From contig JAWQFJ010005583.1 in the NCBI GenBank assembly GCA_034096865.1, forward strand, positions 1-17,500: a stretch of DNA of 17,500 nt, written 5' to 3'. The notes below the pieces were generated by a model. The model saw nothing but the letters and a program-made list of their open reading frames with translations, was not told the DNA's origin and made no database searches. This DNA is from Theodoxus fluviatilis (Eukaryota; Mollusca; Gastropoda; Cycloneritida; Neritidae). Positions 8,715 to 17,228 of this stretch are shown here, one piece after another (position 1 is the first letter of the stretch; each line of letters begins with the position of its first letter). A program made the translations under genes and the position numbers.

Positions 8715-8895
8715 GTGATTAAATTTCTCTTTTGACATTTATTTCTGCCCCAGTGTCCTTTATCCATTTGTTTGTTGTTAATTGTTAGTGTCGAAAGGAA
8801 AGTGGCAATAAGGTTTTGCTGAAAACCTTAGTTAGGATTAGGGTTGTCTTTGTTCAATTGATAGCCTAAATTACTAACGTAAACTACATGCGACA

Positions 8896-9047
8896 GATGG
8901 TATATTACCACCTATCGACTTCGATAGACTATGTAAAGCCATCGTAAAAAAAAATCACTAGAGCCAGTCAGTATAGGAGCTAGTCAAGTCTCCATTTCCC
9001 TGATCATTCGCCTGTTAAGAATCCTGTAGGGAGACGGGGTGGGTCTG
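8896..9047. other. Unique spacer between LTR and minisatellite
   Basis: Host sequence after the element. It contains a short palindrome (ctatcgacttcgatag, 7-bp arms) and an A run of nine. No coding signal was seen. The first bases, gatgg, are the expected right copy of any target-site duplication. Confidence 0.6.
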
Positions 9048-11228
9048 TCCGCACCCCCACCCCCAACCCACAGAAGGATCCCACACCCAACCCACAGGAG
9101 GATCCCATCTCAATCCACAGAGGGATGTCACCCCCACCCCACAGGGGATGCCACCTCCACCCCCAACCCACAGGAGGATCCCATCTCAATCCACAGAGGG
9201 ATGTCACCCCCACCCCACAGGGGATGCCACCTCCACCCCCAACCCACAGGAGGATCACACCCCAACCCACAGAAGGATCCCACACCCAACCCACAGGGGA
9301 TGCCACCCCCACCATCAACCCACAGGAGGATCACACCCCAACCCACAGGAGGATCCCATCTCAACCCACAGAGGGATATCACCCTCAACCCACAGGGGAT
9401 GCCACCCCCACCCCTAACCCACAGGGGGATCCCACCCCCAACCCACAGGGGGATGCCACCCTCAACCCACAGGGGGATGCCACCCCCAACCCACAGGAGG
9501 ATCCCATCTCAATCCACAGAGGGATGTCACCCCCACCCTAACCCACAGGGGGATGTCACCCCCAACCCACAGGAGGATCCCATCTCAATCCACAGAGGGA
9601 TGGACCCCCACCCTAACCCACAGGGGGATGTCACCCCCAACCCACAGGAGGATCTCACCCACAACCCACAGGGGGATGTCACCCCCGACCGACAGGAGGA
9701 TACCACCCCCACCCCCAACCCACAGAAGAATCCTACCTCCAACCCTCAGGGGAATCCCACCCCCAACCCACAGAGGAATCCCACCCCCAACCCACAGGGG
9801 GATGTCACCCCCAACCCACAGGGCGATCCCACCCCCAACCCACAGGGGGATGTCACCCCCAACCCACAGAGGGATCCCACCCCCAACCCACAGAGGGATC
9901 CCACCCCCAACCCACAGAGGGATGTCACCCCGAACCCTCAGGGGAATCCCACCCCTAACCCACAGAGGGATCCCACCCCCAACCCACAGAGGGATCCCAC
10001 CCCCAACCCACAGGAGGATCCCACCCCCAACCCACAGGGGGATGTCACCCCCAACCCACAGAGGGATGTCACCCCCAACCCACAGGAGGATCCCACCCCT
10101 AACCCACAGAGGGATCCCACCCCCAACCCACAGAGGGATCCCACCCCCAACCCACAGAGGGATGTCACCCCCAACCCACAGGGGGATGTCACCCCCAACT
10201 CACAGAGGGATGTCACCCCCAACCCTCAGGGGGATGTCACCCCCAACCCACGGAGGGATGTCACCCCCAACCCACAGAGGGATGTCACCCCCAACCCACA
10301 GAGGGATCCCACCCCCAACCCACAGAGGGATGTCACCCCGAACCCTCAGAGGGATGTCACCCCCAACCCACAGAGGGATGTTACCCCCCGACCCACAGAG
10401 GGATGTCACCCCCAACCCACAGAGGAATCCCACCCCCAACCCACAGAGGGATCCCACCCCCAACCCACAGGCGGATGTCACCCCCAACCCACAGGCGGAT
10501 GTCGCCCCCAACCCACAGAGAGATGTCACCCTCAACCCACAGAGGAATGTCACCCCCCGACCCACAGAGGAATGTCACCCCCAACCCACAGAGGGATGTC
10601 ACCCTCAACCCACAGAGGGATGTCACCCCCCGACCCACAGAGGGATGTCACCCCCGACCCACAGAGGGATCCCACCCCCAACCCACAGGAGGATCCCACC
10701 CCCAACCCACAGAGGGATCCCATCCCCAACCCACAGGAGGATCCCACCCCCAACCCACAGAGAGTTCCCACCCCCAACCCACAGAGGGATCCCACCCCCA
10801 ACCCACAGAGGGTTCCCACCCCCAACCCACAGAGGGATCCCACCCCCAACCCACAGAGGGTTCCCACCCCCAACCCACAGGAGGATCCCACCCCCAACCC
10901 ACAGAGGGTTCCCACCCCCCACCCACAGAGGGTTCCCACCCCCAACCCACAGAGGGATCCCACCCCCAACCCACAGAGGGATCCCACCCCCAACCCACAG
11001 AGGGTTCCCACCCCCAACCCACAGAGGGATCCCACCCCCAACCCACAGAGGGATGTCACCCCCAACCCACAGAGGGATCCCACCCCCAACCCACAGAGGG
11101 ATCCCACCCCCGACCCACAGAAGGTTCCCACCCCCAACCCACAGGAGGATCCCACCCCCAACCCACAGAGGGATGCCACCCCCAACCCACAGAGGGATCC
11201 CACCCCCAACCCACAGGGGATGCCACCC
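9048..11228. repeat. 24-bp minisatellite, about 2.2 kb
   Basis: Tandem units of 24 bases built from acccccaacccacag plus a variable part (agggatccc, ggggatgtc, agggttccc and others). From about 9540 the period is strict apart from three units with an extra base (accccccgaccc, near 10385, 10553 and 10628). The left 500 bases are less regular and include a 76-bp higher-order duplication (from 9101 and 9177). Variants are blocked: gatgtc units dominate about 9540-10640, gatccc units 10660-11220, and gttccc units occur only about 10760-11130. The period is a multiple of three, so all frames on both strands are open, giving repeats such as DPTPNPQR. There is no ATG at the head of the long + frame and the reading switches frame at each one-base insertion, so I do not call a protein. 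Confidence 0.95.
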
Positions 11229-11302
11229 ACAGAAAACGCGAGCAATGGAGAATGATTCTCAGCGACGTTAATCTGATCACGTTTTTGTAGTGAGATCAGT
11301 GT
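11229..11302. other. Short unique spacer
   Basis: Between the minisatellite and the microsatellite. It holds an imperfect hairpin (ctgatcac about 11272, gtgagatcag about 11290). Nothing else was recognised. Confidence 0.4.
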
Positions 11303-11323
11303 TCGTGTGTGTGTGTGTGTGTG

Positions 11324-11380
<57 letters not shown>

Positions 11381-11510
11381 GAGTTTGTGTGTGAGTGTGT
11401 GTGTTCGTGTGTGTGCGTGTGTGAGAACGCGTGCAATATGTGTGTGCGAGTGCATGTATGCACGAATGCATGTGTGTGTAGGTGTGTGTGTTCATGCGTG
11501 TATGTGTGTC
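11303..11510. repeat. (GT)n microsatellite, interrupted
   Basis: GT dinucleotide runs with interruptions such as gagttt, gcgt and catgca. The purest part is about 11330-11375. The right part is degenerate and runs into the tetranucleotide array. Confidence 0.93.
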
Positions 11511-11672
11511 TGAGTGAGTGAGTGAGTGAGTGAGTGAGTGAGTGAGTGAGTGAGTGAGTGAGTGAGTGAGTGAGTGAGTGAGTGAGTGAGTGAGTGAGTG
11601 AGTGAGTGAGTGAGTGAGTGAGTGAGTGAGTGAGTGAGTGAGTGAGTGAGTGAGTGAGTGAGTGAGTGAGTG
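11511..11672. repeat. (TGAG)n microsatellite, about 40 perfect copies
   Basis: An uninterrupted tetranucleotide run of about 162 bases, flanked on both sides by GT runs. The lack of interruptions suggests a recent expansion or high mutability. The opposite strand reads (CTCA)n. Confidence 0.97.
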
Positions 11673-11721
11673 TGCTAGTGTATGTGTGTGTGCGGGACTA
11701 TGTACGAGTGCATGGATGCAC

Positions 11722-11724
<3 letters not shown>

Positions 11725-11773
<49 letters not shown>

Positions 11774-11790
11774 GTGTGTGTTGTGTATAT
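11725..11790. repeat. (GT)n microsatellite, right part
   Basis: GT run with one gcgt interruption, ending in a short tatatata stretch. Together with 11303-11672 it forms one compound GT / TGAG / GT locus. Confidence 0.93.
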
Positions 11791-11818
11791 ATATGTGTGC
11801 ATGCGTGCTTCAACTCAC

Positions 11819-11957
11819 GCCGTTGGACGATCTCTACACCTGCTGAATGGTGTTCGATTTCGTACTTGACGTTCACGGGGTTCATCATTTTCTGGCCCAG
11901 GGCCTTGGGAAAACCCTCGCCAAACATGGAGAACGGCTGCAGACATTGCTCCACCAA
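11819..11957 (-). CDS. Candidate internal coding exon, protein not recognised
   Basis: On the minus strand this 139-base stretch is open and bounded by good splice signals: acceptor ctttgttgcag just before 11957, and donor GTGAGT (a perfect match) just after 11819. It encodes 46 aa plus one base. The composition is unlike the flanking repeats: it begins LVEQCLQPFSMFGEGFPKAL, continues through GQKMMNPVNV, and ends near EIVQR. It enters in phase 0 and leaves in phase 1. The next exon would lie to the left, beyond the microsatellites or even beyond the retrotransposon. Phase 0 at the start matches the end of the exon at 16956-17228, so the two could be neighbours in one transcript. I do not recognise the family. 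No homology search was possible, so exon status is an inference from splice sites and sequence quality. Confidence 0.5.
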
Positions 11958-12712
11958 CTGCAACAAAGATCACGCTTGCCGACTATCGCTCCAACTATTT
12001 TCCTAGCTTTTGATTTGATTAAAACGGCGAAAGGGCAAAGGTGTGGCGTCTTATCACTTATTACTCATATCTGGATCTGAAACCCCGTTTTAAGCCTCTT
12101 GATCAATGTTTGTGTTTGTCTTTTTACTGGCACCTGACGACAACGACAGCGACAGACAGGGAGGATGCACTCCCAGGGGGGCACTCCAACCAGACGCTGG
12201 CCCACGGCCGCGTCAAGGTTACCCTTGCAGGTGCTTGGTTTTACTCCTGTGTGGGGAGAGGGTATACGACTTATAGCACTTCGCCCAATGATGCGAGTTC
12301 AGGATCCGGGCGGCTGCAAACGCAGCACAAGCCACAATCGAGTGCAGGCGTGGTCTCTGACCGCTACAGCCCTGGCAATAAACAGAAACATACAACAACC
12401 TACCCTGCAAGCCTACACTTTAAAAAATTATTTACAAGATGTGTATGATGCCACCCTGAAATATAATACTGTACAATGTACACTGTGTTGAGCGGCAAAA
12501 CTGATACATGAAACTTTTTTTTAATGCCTAATCAAGGGTAATATAAATTAAGAGGGATCAGGCTACACTTTATTCAACCAGCTGGCCGAGAGCTTTTCAC
12601 GCACGACTAAGTCCCAAATCAAACCTTAAAAGTGTTTTTAATCAGTTTATTGGATCTTAAAAGAGACACAAGGAGGACAATTTTGCCAGGAAAACAAAAA
12701 AGAAGAGACGAA
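11958..12712. other. Unassigned stretch, probably intronic
   Basis: No supported gene. A GC-rich patch at about 12120-12360 has CpGs and an open + frame (12041-12448) of ordinary composition, but with no recognisable domain or convincing splice sites. AATAAA occurs at 12377-12382 on +. Downstream it becomes AT-rich. Confidence 0.4.
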
Positions 12713-12819
12713 AAGATCATCATCAACACCCACAACCACATCATCATCGTCATCATCATCATCATCATCAGCATCAGCATCATCATCATCATCGTCGTCG
12801 TCGTCGTCGTCGTCAACAT
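12713..12819. repeat. (TCA)n/(TCG)n microsatellite
   Basis: A trinucleotide run that is mostly TCA on the left and switches to about seven TCG units on the right (12793-12814). It has a less pure left shoulder with accaca interruptions. On the minus strand it reads (TGA)n and (CGA)n. Confidence 0.93.
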
Positions 12820-13671
12820 CAGTTAGGGGGTGGGGGATACTGGGAGAGGAGAGAAGGTGCAGGAACAGAGGTGGGGCGGATCGTTGTGAGGGTTGGATCT
12901 CAGGAAAACAGCTACTCCTTATACGAAATCGAAAAGGAAGGATTAAATGAGTCCCAAATCAAACTTGACAGTTGAACGCTGTCAGAGAACACGTGAAATA
13001 AATCAACAAACAGAGCGATAGAATCAGTATTGCAGTCAGAATTGAAGCATAAAGCTTCCAGAACTATCCAGAAATGAATAATGAATCTTTCGAGGATGGC
13101 CTTGAGTTTTCTACAGCAGTTGGTCTAAAGAGGTGACTCATGCACCATCCTAGGGTATCAAAGGACTAAAACTGTCACACACAGTGAGACAGGTATGTTT
13201 TCCCCCCGCAAAATCTGTATCCAAGATGCATGTCTCCTCGTGTGAAAGCAGTTGCAAAGAGGAAAAAGTTTCTCTCAAATACAATATATCCAGTGTTAAT
13301 TTCTTGATTTAGATCGTGCTCCAAATCTGGCCAGTCAGTCAATAGGAATGCCCCATAATCCGGCATCATGATCTTGTGGGAAAATGACTGACAACAATAT
13401 GGATTTCGCGGTTAGGCAACAGCAAAAAAGTTGTTGTGTTTACGATCACATGGCCACACAAAAAGAGGGGTGGGGGGTACGGGATATTTCGGTAGGTCAA
13501 CGTGAATTTTGAAGAGGCTTAATTCAACGTAAATCAACATATCTTTTTCACTGAAAATGCTTTTATTTTCAAAGCTTAAGTTGTGGATTTCCCGAATGCT
13601 CATAGGGCAGGGAAGACGGATCAACATGCAGTTCGTTGTTTATCATCGTTTTAGTGGGGGGGTTTTGCACA
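12820..13671. other. Unassigned AT-rich intronic stretch
   Basis: No gene supported. A 15-base direct repeat, agtcccaaatcaaac, occurs at 12610-12624 and 12950-12964, flanking the trinucleotide array. Scattered short open frames have no recognisable domains. Confidence 0.4.
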
Positions 13672-13735
13672 ATCGAAAAAAAGTTTAGGGTCGACAGAAA
13701 AAAAAACAGGGTCGGTCGGGTAAAAAAAAGTATAT
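13672..13735. repeat. Short A-run / GGGTCG tandem motif
   Basis: Three A runs of about 8 bases begin near 13676, 13700 and 13724, alternating with tttagggtcgacag and cagggtcggtcgggt. The period is about 24 bases. It looks like a small degenerate tandem repeat or the A-rich tail of an old element. Confidence 0.5.
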
Positions 13736-13828
13736 GGACATGGGTGGAATTTCTTCAATCGCCTCATCGAGACAAATTTCCCCGTCTGCGAACACCTTTG
13801 AAACTTTATCATTCAAACAAAACCAAAA

Positions 13829-13905
13829 TGTTTCTGTATCAGTGAAACAAAAAGGGTTCAGTATCAGTGAATCAAAACGTTTCTGTATCAGGAAATCAGA
13901 AACAG
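13829..13905. repeat. Three copies of a 24-25 bp repeat
   Basis: Units start at about 13830, 13855 and 13879 with g(t/g)ttc(t/a)gtatcag followed by (t)gaaa/gaat-caaaa. They are imperfect but clearly related, and A/T-rich. Confidence 0.65.
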
Positions 13906-14260
13906 CTTGTTTCTAACTCGCCGTGTGCCACAGCCATTAAAGTTTCTACTAAGACTACGGATTCCAGCCGATGATAAGGAAGACATTAATGAGTGGCAAC
14001 CACCATATGTGAATCCTGTCATGCGTTGATAGAAAATTGGACATCCGAACAGAGTATAGATCTGTAATTTCGTAAGCAAATCAGGAATTTCAACTGAAGG
14101 ATTGACTCCCACGAGTAGAGCTCATTGCGGGGAATGGAACATAAAAATGCTAAGTTTTGTCTGTGTAAGGTCGACTACCTCATTTCTATTCATTTCGCTT
14201 GAAGACTTTCAAGACTATAAAAGAATGTCGACTAAAACCTTCTCTGCATTGACAACTAAT
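13906..14260. other. Unassigned stretch
   Basis: Read on both strands without finding a supported exon, RNA gene or repeat. TATAAAAG occurs at about 14216 on + just before the G-tract. No start or transcript evidence accompanies it. Confidence 0.4.
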
Positions 14261-14316
14261 GGGGGAGGGGGGAGGGGGGAGGGATGGGGGTGGAGGAGTC
14301 GAGATTGGGGGAGGGC
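14261..14316 (+). repeat. G-rich purine tract
   Basis: Runs of four to six G separated by single A or T (gggggaggggggaggg...), then ggggagggcgg. Four or more closely spaced G runs meet the usual pattern for a G-quadruplex on the + strand. Confidence 0.85.
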
Positions 14317-15180
14317 GGAAGATGAACACGACCATTTAACCTCGTGAATGTAGAGGAAGAAAGAGGTTTTCCCACATATACTGCAACGCATAGAGTGGTA
14401 AGTGACAGGCATTGAAATAGAAACAGAGACCAAAGACACGAAAAGAAGACAGCAGGCGCTTACTGAAACGAAGAAGGCAGACACCTATGCAGAGGTAGGT
14501 GGCAGGAATTCATACATGGCGGGAACTCATGTATGAGACGGCAGGGGGGCAGACAGAAAATAAGTGATGCGACTAAAATCCTTCTCTAAGTCCTATCTGT
14601 GTTGGAGGTTCTCCTAGCTTGCGCCGGGAGTCCACAAAATCCGGTGGTCGTCTTCGAAAAGACTTTTCACGAACTGGTCGATACACAGGAATGCAATCCG
14701 TTATCAGCATTACCATCATAACGTCACTCTCGAGACTGGATTCTCGCTGGACAAAATCTCTGTTATCCATGCTCTTATGTGTGTCTTCCGTCTCTATCGT
14801 GCAGCCTCCACTAGAACGCTGTATCTCACGTATGTAATCTCTGTTGTACACCTCACTCTAAGGACAAAATCCAGTAAAGGACTGATCACTCCTAATGGAG
14901 GACATTTCGCAATCACGTATCTTCTTGGGTTCTCACCTTTTTCTGTCTTTTGCGCGCTCTCTCTCACACGCCTGTAATCGCCTTTCATACCTTTTGAATA
15001 CTTTCTAGAATCATCGAGCACTAACGATAACCGCCCAGACCACCTCCAATCTGCGCCAAGTCACGTGACACATCAAAAGGGCAACCGCATCCTGGCTACG
15101 TCATGCAACGACCTTGTGGAGAGGTCTGGCTTATAATCTTGAAGACAATGTTCTAGTATATTCCAGCACCTTCCCAACAC
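14317..15180. other. Unassigned stretch with degenerate repeats and a short hairpin
   Basis: Includes a perfect 9-bp inverted repeat with a 9-base spacer (tcatacatg 14510-14518, catgtatga 14528-14536). On the minus strand an open stretch (14573-14851) is charged and of fair composition, and gattaca/gagattac-type phrases recur near 14750, 14835 and 14980. I cannot tell a coding exon from old repeat here. A possible minus-strand donor (GTGAGA) lies near 14936. Confidence 0.35.
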
Positions 15181-15930
15181 TAGCATGGAAGACGCTTACA
15201 GAGAACCAGAAGGCTGTGATTAAAAATCGGGGAAGGCAGGCGCCTACTACAATGTAGAAGACAGACAATCCCTCCAAGAAGGGAGCCCAGGGATTCCGAA
15301 ACCCATAATACATGCATCTGATGTAATGTAGAAAGCATACACAAAGTCTAGAAGGAAGGAGCCGTAGAAGCCAGGGATTCCAGAAAAGTAGAAGGCAGGC
15401 ACTCAGTTCAGCGTGAAAGGCATATATATACATGTACAGAGTTTAGAAGGAAGAAGCCATAGAAGACAAAGATTACAGAAACGTATAAGGCAGACAAAGA
15501 GCATGGAAGGAAAAAGTTATAGAAGAAAAGCATGAAAGAAACATAGAAGGCATGCATCTACTGCCATGTAGAAGGCAGGCAAAGAACCTAAATGGAAGGA
15601 ATCGTAGAAGACAAGGAATCTAGAAAAGTAATATGTAGGTACTAAATGCAATGTAAAACTGGAAGGCAAATACACAATCCTGATGGACGGAGCCACAGAA
15701 GACATGCATTACAGAAGCGTGGAAGGCGAGCATCAACAGTACCATAAAAGAAAGGCGTTTGGGGGCATAGCAAGCAGGCAGTTACAGAGGTATAAAATAT
15801 AGAAGCAAAGACAAAAAAAGAAAGAGTTTGAAGAGTGGCAGAATTAGACAGGCAGTTCCAAAGACATAGAGGAGTGTCAGACACTTAATGCAACCTATGG
15901 AGACAATGACTCTTGCACAGAAGGCAGTAA
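15180..15930. repeat. Decayed purine-rich tandem repeat, period about 90 bp
   Basis: A recurring module of ggaagga(a/g)(t/c)c-gtagaagacaaggatt-cagaaacgtagaaggcaggca type starts near 15354, 15451, 15507, 15595 and 15684. A looser copy lies near 15271. Spacing varies from about 57 to 97 bases and identity is moderate, so this is an old tandem array. Few T bases on the + strand. Confidence 0.65.
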
Positions 15931-16181
15931 CTTTAAAAGTTGCACAAAGCTAACACTTGCAGATTCACAAAAGGAAGAATGAAGTGGCCGCAAAGGAAAC
16001 AACTCTATACAGATAAAGAGTGCAGCAGTTTGCTTGCCATGTAAGGAGTGGGGCCACTGAAGAACGTCAAGCTGTCACAAGGAAAAGTCGCTCCAGTGCA
16101 GGCAGCCTCAGAACCACTTGTCTAGTTTGCCTGACCCTCGTAATGATACTGTGTACATGTTCAGGTTACACTTCCGATAAC

Positions 16182-16421
16182 GGGCCACACTTGTGGACTC
16201 GTCTGAGGAAAGGGGTGCAGGAAAGACAGCAAAGCTGGTGGGCTAGGCAAGCTGCATTTAAATGGTGTAAATGAATAAATAGATGAGTATCTTTGTTGGG
16301 ATTTACATTTGTTTAATTATTTACACCAGTCAGATGGTGTGGCCCGTCAGCTTGCCTGGCCCGCCAGCTTCGTTATCTTTCCCACACCCCTCTCCTTAGA
16401 CCGAGTCCACTAATGTGTCCC
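16182..16421. repeat. Foldback (long inverted repeat) element, about 240 bp
   Basis: The left arm (16182-16280) and right arm (16307-16421) are imperfect reverse complements. The left arm reads gggccacacttgtggactcg...ggggtgcaggaaagacagc...aagctggtgggctaggcaag...ggtgtaaat. The right arm read backwards gives gggacacattagtggactcg...ggggtgtgggaaagataac...aagctggcgggccaggcaag...ggtgtaaat. The right arm has about 15 extra bases near its centre. The loop is about 26 bases. It fits a non-autonomous foldback or MITE-like element; no transposase and no clear target-site duplication were seen. Confidence 0.8.
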
Positions 16422-16489
16422 TTTTTCGAAAATCTTTCCCATATTCAATGCTAAACAAATTTTAAAACCAAGAGACACTGATATTTATT

Positions 16490-16631
16490 TTACTAGTGTG
16501 ATTACTACAGTGGGACAAACATGTTTTTCGGGCCAGTGGATTTTGTATTCGGGCAAGTGATTACTAGTGTGATTACTACAGTGGGACAAACATGTTTTTC
16601 GGGCCAGTGGATTTTGTATTCGGGCAAGTGA
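16490..16631. repeat. Perfect 71-bp tandem duplication
   Basis: Copies at 16490-16560 and 16561-16631 are identical, each opening ttactagtgtgattactaca. Within each unit a smaller motif cgggc(c/a)agtg(g/a)attt recurs twice. The right end adds a hairpin with near-matching arms (cgggcaagt 16621-16629 and actcgcccg about 16643-16651). Confidence 0.95.
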
Positions 16632-16679
16632 TTTTTCAGTCTACTCGCCCGAAAGGGAAAGCGGTTTTGATTTGTGTCG

Positions 16680-16955
16680 GACCCTATTGGATGAACAGGA
16701 CTTACAGAAACGTAGAATGCAGCGAACGAGGAATAACAGAAGGCACTGATATAGAGGCATTGCGGCAATGAGTGACGGCAGCACAGGAGGTAAGGACGTA
16801 CAGATGCGAAGACGGCGGAAATCTTGCCTACTGGAGTATACAGGACAGTCACTTGCAGTAATGCATAGGATTAGTTTGACAGGGGCGCAATACTGTGACA
16901 GTTCCAGAGACGTAGAAAGTAGGCACTGACAGAGACATAAAAGGCAAAATCTCAC
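16680..16955. repeat. Second block of the decayed purine-rich repeat
   Basis: Phrases such as ttacagaaacgtagaatgca, aacagaaggcactgatatag and ccagagacgtagaaagtagg match the style of the 15180-15930 array. The foldback element and the 71-bp duplication lie between the two blocks, so they probably entered or arose within one older array. Confidence 0.45.
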
Positions 16956-17228
16956 TTGGGCGTAGAATTCAAGCTCCTGGGTATGTTTCTTGCCCGATGT
17001 AGCTTGGTTGTGCTCCTGTTGTTCCTTCAAGATGTCTTGCAGCAGGAGGCAGGGTGCGTCTGCGCTGTATTGAACTTGAGACCCACTGCCCACAGGGCTG
17101 GCGTTGAGATGAACCAAGTTTCGCTTTGGTTGCACGTCGGTAAACAGGGTTGCAGGAAGCTGCGGCTTCTTGGACTTGGCATTCCCCATTTCAACGTAGT
17201 TGCTGGGTGACTACAGCTGAGCCAATTC
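16956..17228 (-). CDS. Candidate first coding exon, N-myristoylation-type start
   Basis: Minus strand. ATG at 17189 with G at -3 and G at +4, a strong animal start context. An in-frame TAG lies eight codons upstream, so the protein cannot begin earlier in this exon. The coding part 17189-16956 is exactly 78 codons and ends at a donor GTGAGA (16955-16950). The exon start at 17228 follows ttgctgttgcag, so 39 bases are 5' UTR and an upstream noncoding exon is implied. The protein starts MGNAKSKKPQ: Gly2 with Ser6 and following lysines fits the N-myristoyltransferase consensus, predicting membrane attachment. Later it has LLLQDILKEQQEHNQ, a likely helix, and ends ELEFYAQ. It ends in phase 0, compatible with the exon at 11819-11957 across a 4998-base intron. 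Family not recognised; a chance open frame remains possible. Confidence 0.55.

Larger units (their letters stand above)
1..8895 (+). mobile_element. Gmr1-type Ty3/gypsy LTR retrotransposon, nearly complete
   Basis: An LTR retrotransposon that copies itself through an RNA intermediate and integrates the cDNA. Seen in order: 5' LTR (left edge cut by the window), primer-binding site, leader, single gag-pol frame, polypurine tract, 3' LTR. From the 3' LTR I infer a full length of about 8.95 kb with about 57 bases outside the window. The pol order is protease, integrase, RT, RNase H. That order with gypsy-like domain sequences is the hallmark of the Gmr1 group, first described from Atlantic cod and then from other animals. 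There is no env-like frame: RNase H ends 12 bases before the 3' LTR. The LTRs are about 99% identical and the frame has no stops, so the insertion is recent. The target-site duplication cannot be tested because the left flank is missing; the right flank begins gatgg. Confidence 0.95.
6809..8895 (+). repeat. 3' LTR, complete
   Basis: From 6866 to the end it repeats 1-2033. I place the true left end at 6809: the LTR then starts TGTCG and finishes CGACA, a perfect 5-bp inverted pair with the standard TG...CA ends, and it abuts a G-rich polypurine tract. Total 2087 bp. It contains the same 93-bp array (units at 7565, 7658, 7751, 7844, 7937) and 104-bp duplication (8507-8714) as the 5' LTR. Six of about 14 differences from the 5' copy fall within 7907-7953, at the junction of the fourth and fifth units. 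The following bases (gatgg...) are host DNA. Confidence 0.93.

Noticed and set aside
6797..8895. An env gene downstream of pol
   Set aside because: Only 12 bases separate the gag-pol stop from the 3' LTR, and no envelope-like frame was seen.
9048..11228. CRISPR array
   Set aside because: Units are contiguous with no unique spacers, in animal-type DNA.
9039..11271. Long repetitive proline-rich open frames over the minisatellite (up to 738 codons)
   Set aside because: The period of 24 is a multiple of three, so all frames on both strands stay open. The longest + frame begins at GTG without an ATG, and the octapeptide switches frame at three one-base insertions.
11277..11810. Ser/Thr/His- and Cys/Val-rich frames over the microsatellites
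   Set aside because: Direct translations of GT and TGAG repeats with no start context or composition of a protein.
12165..12340. tRNA-derived SINE (box-B-like agttcaggatcc)
   Set aside because: No matching A box at the right distance, no A tail and no target duplication.
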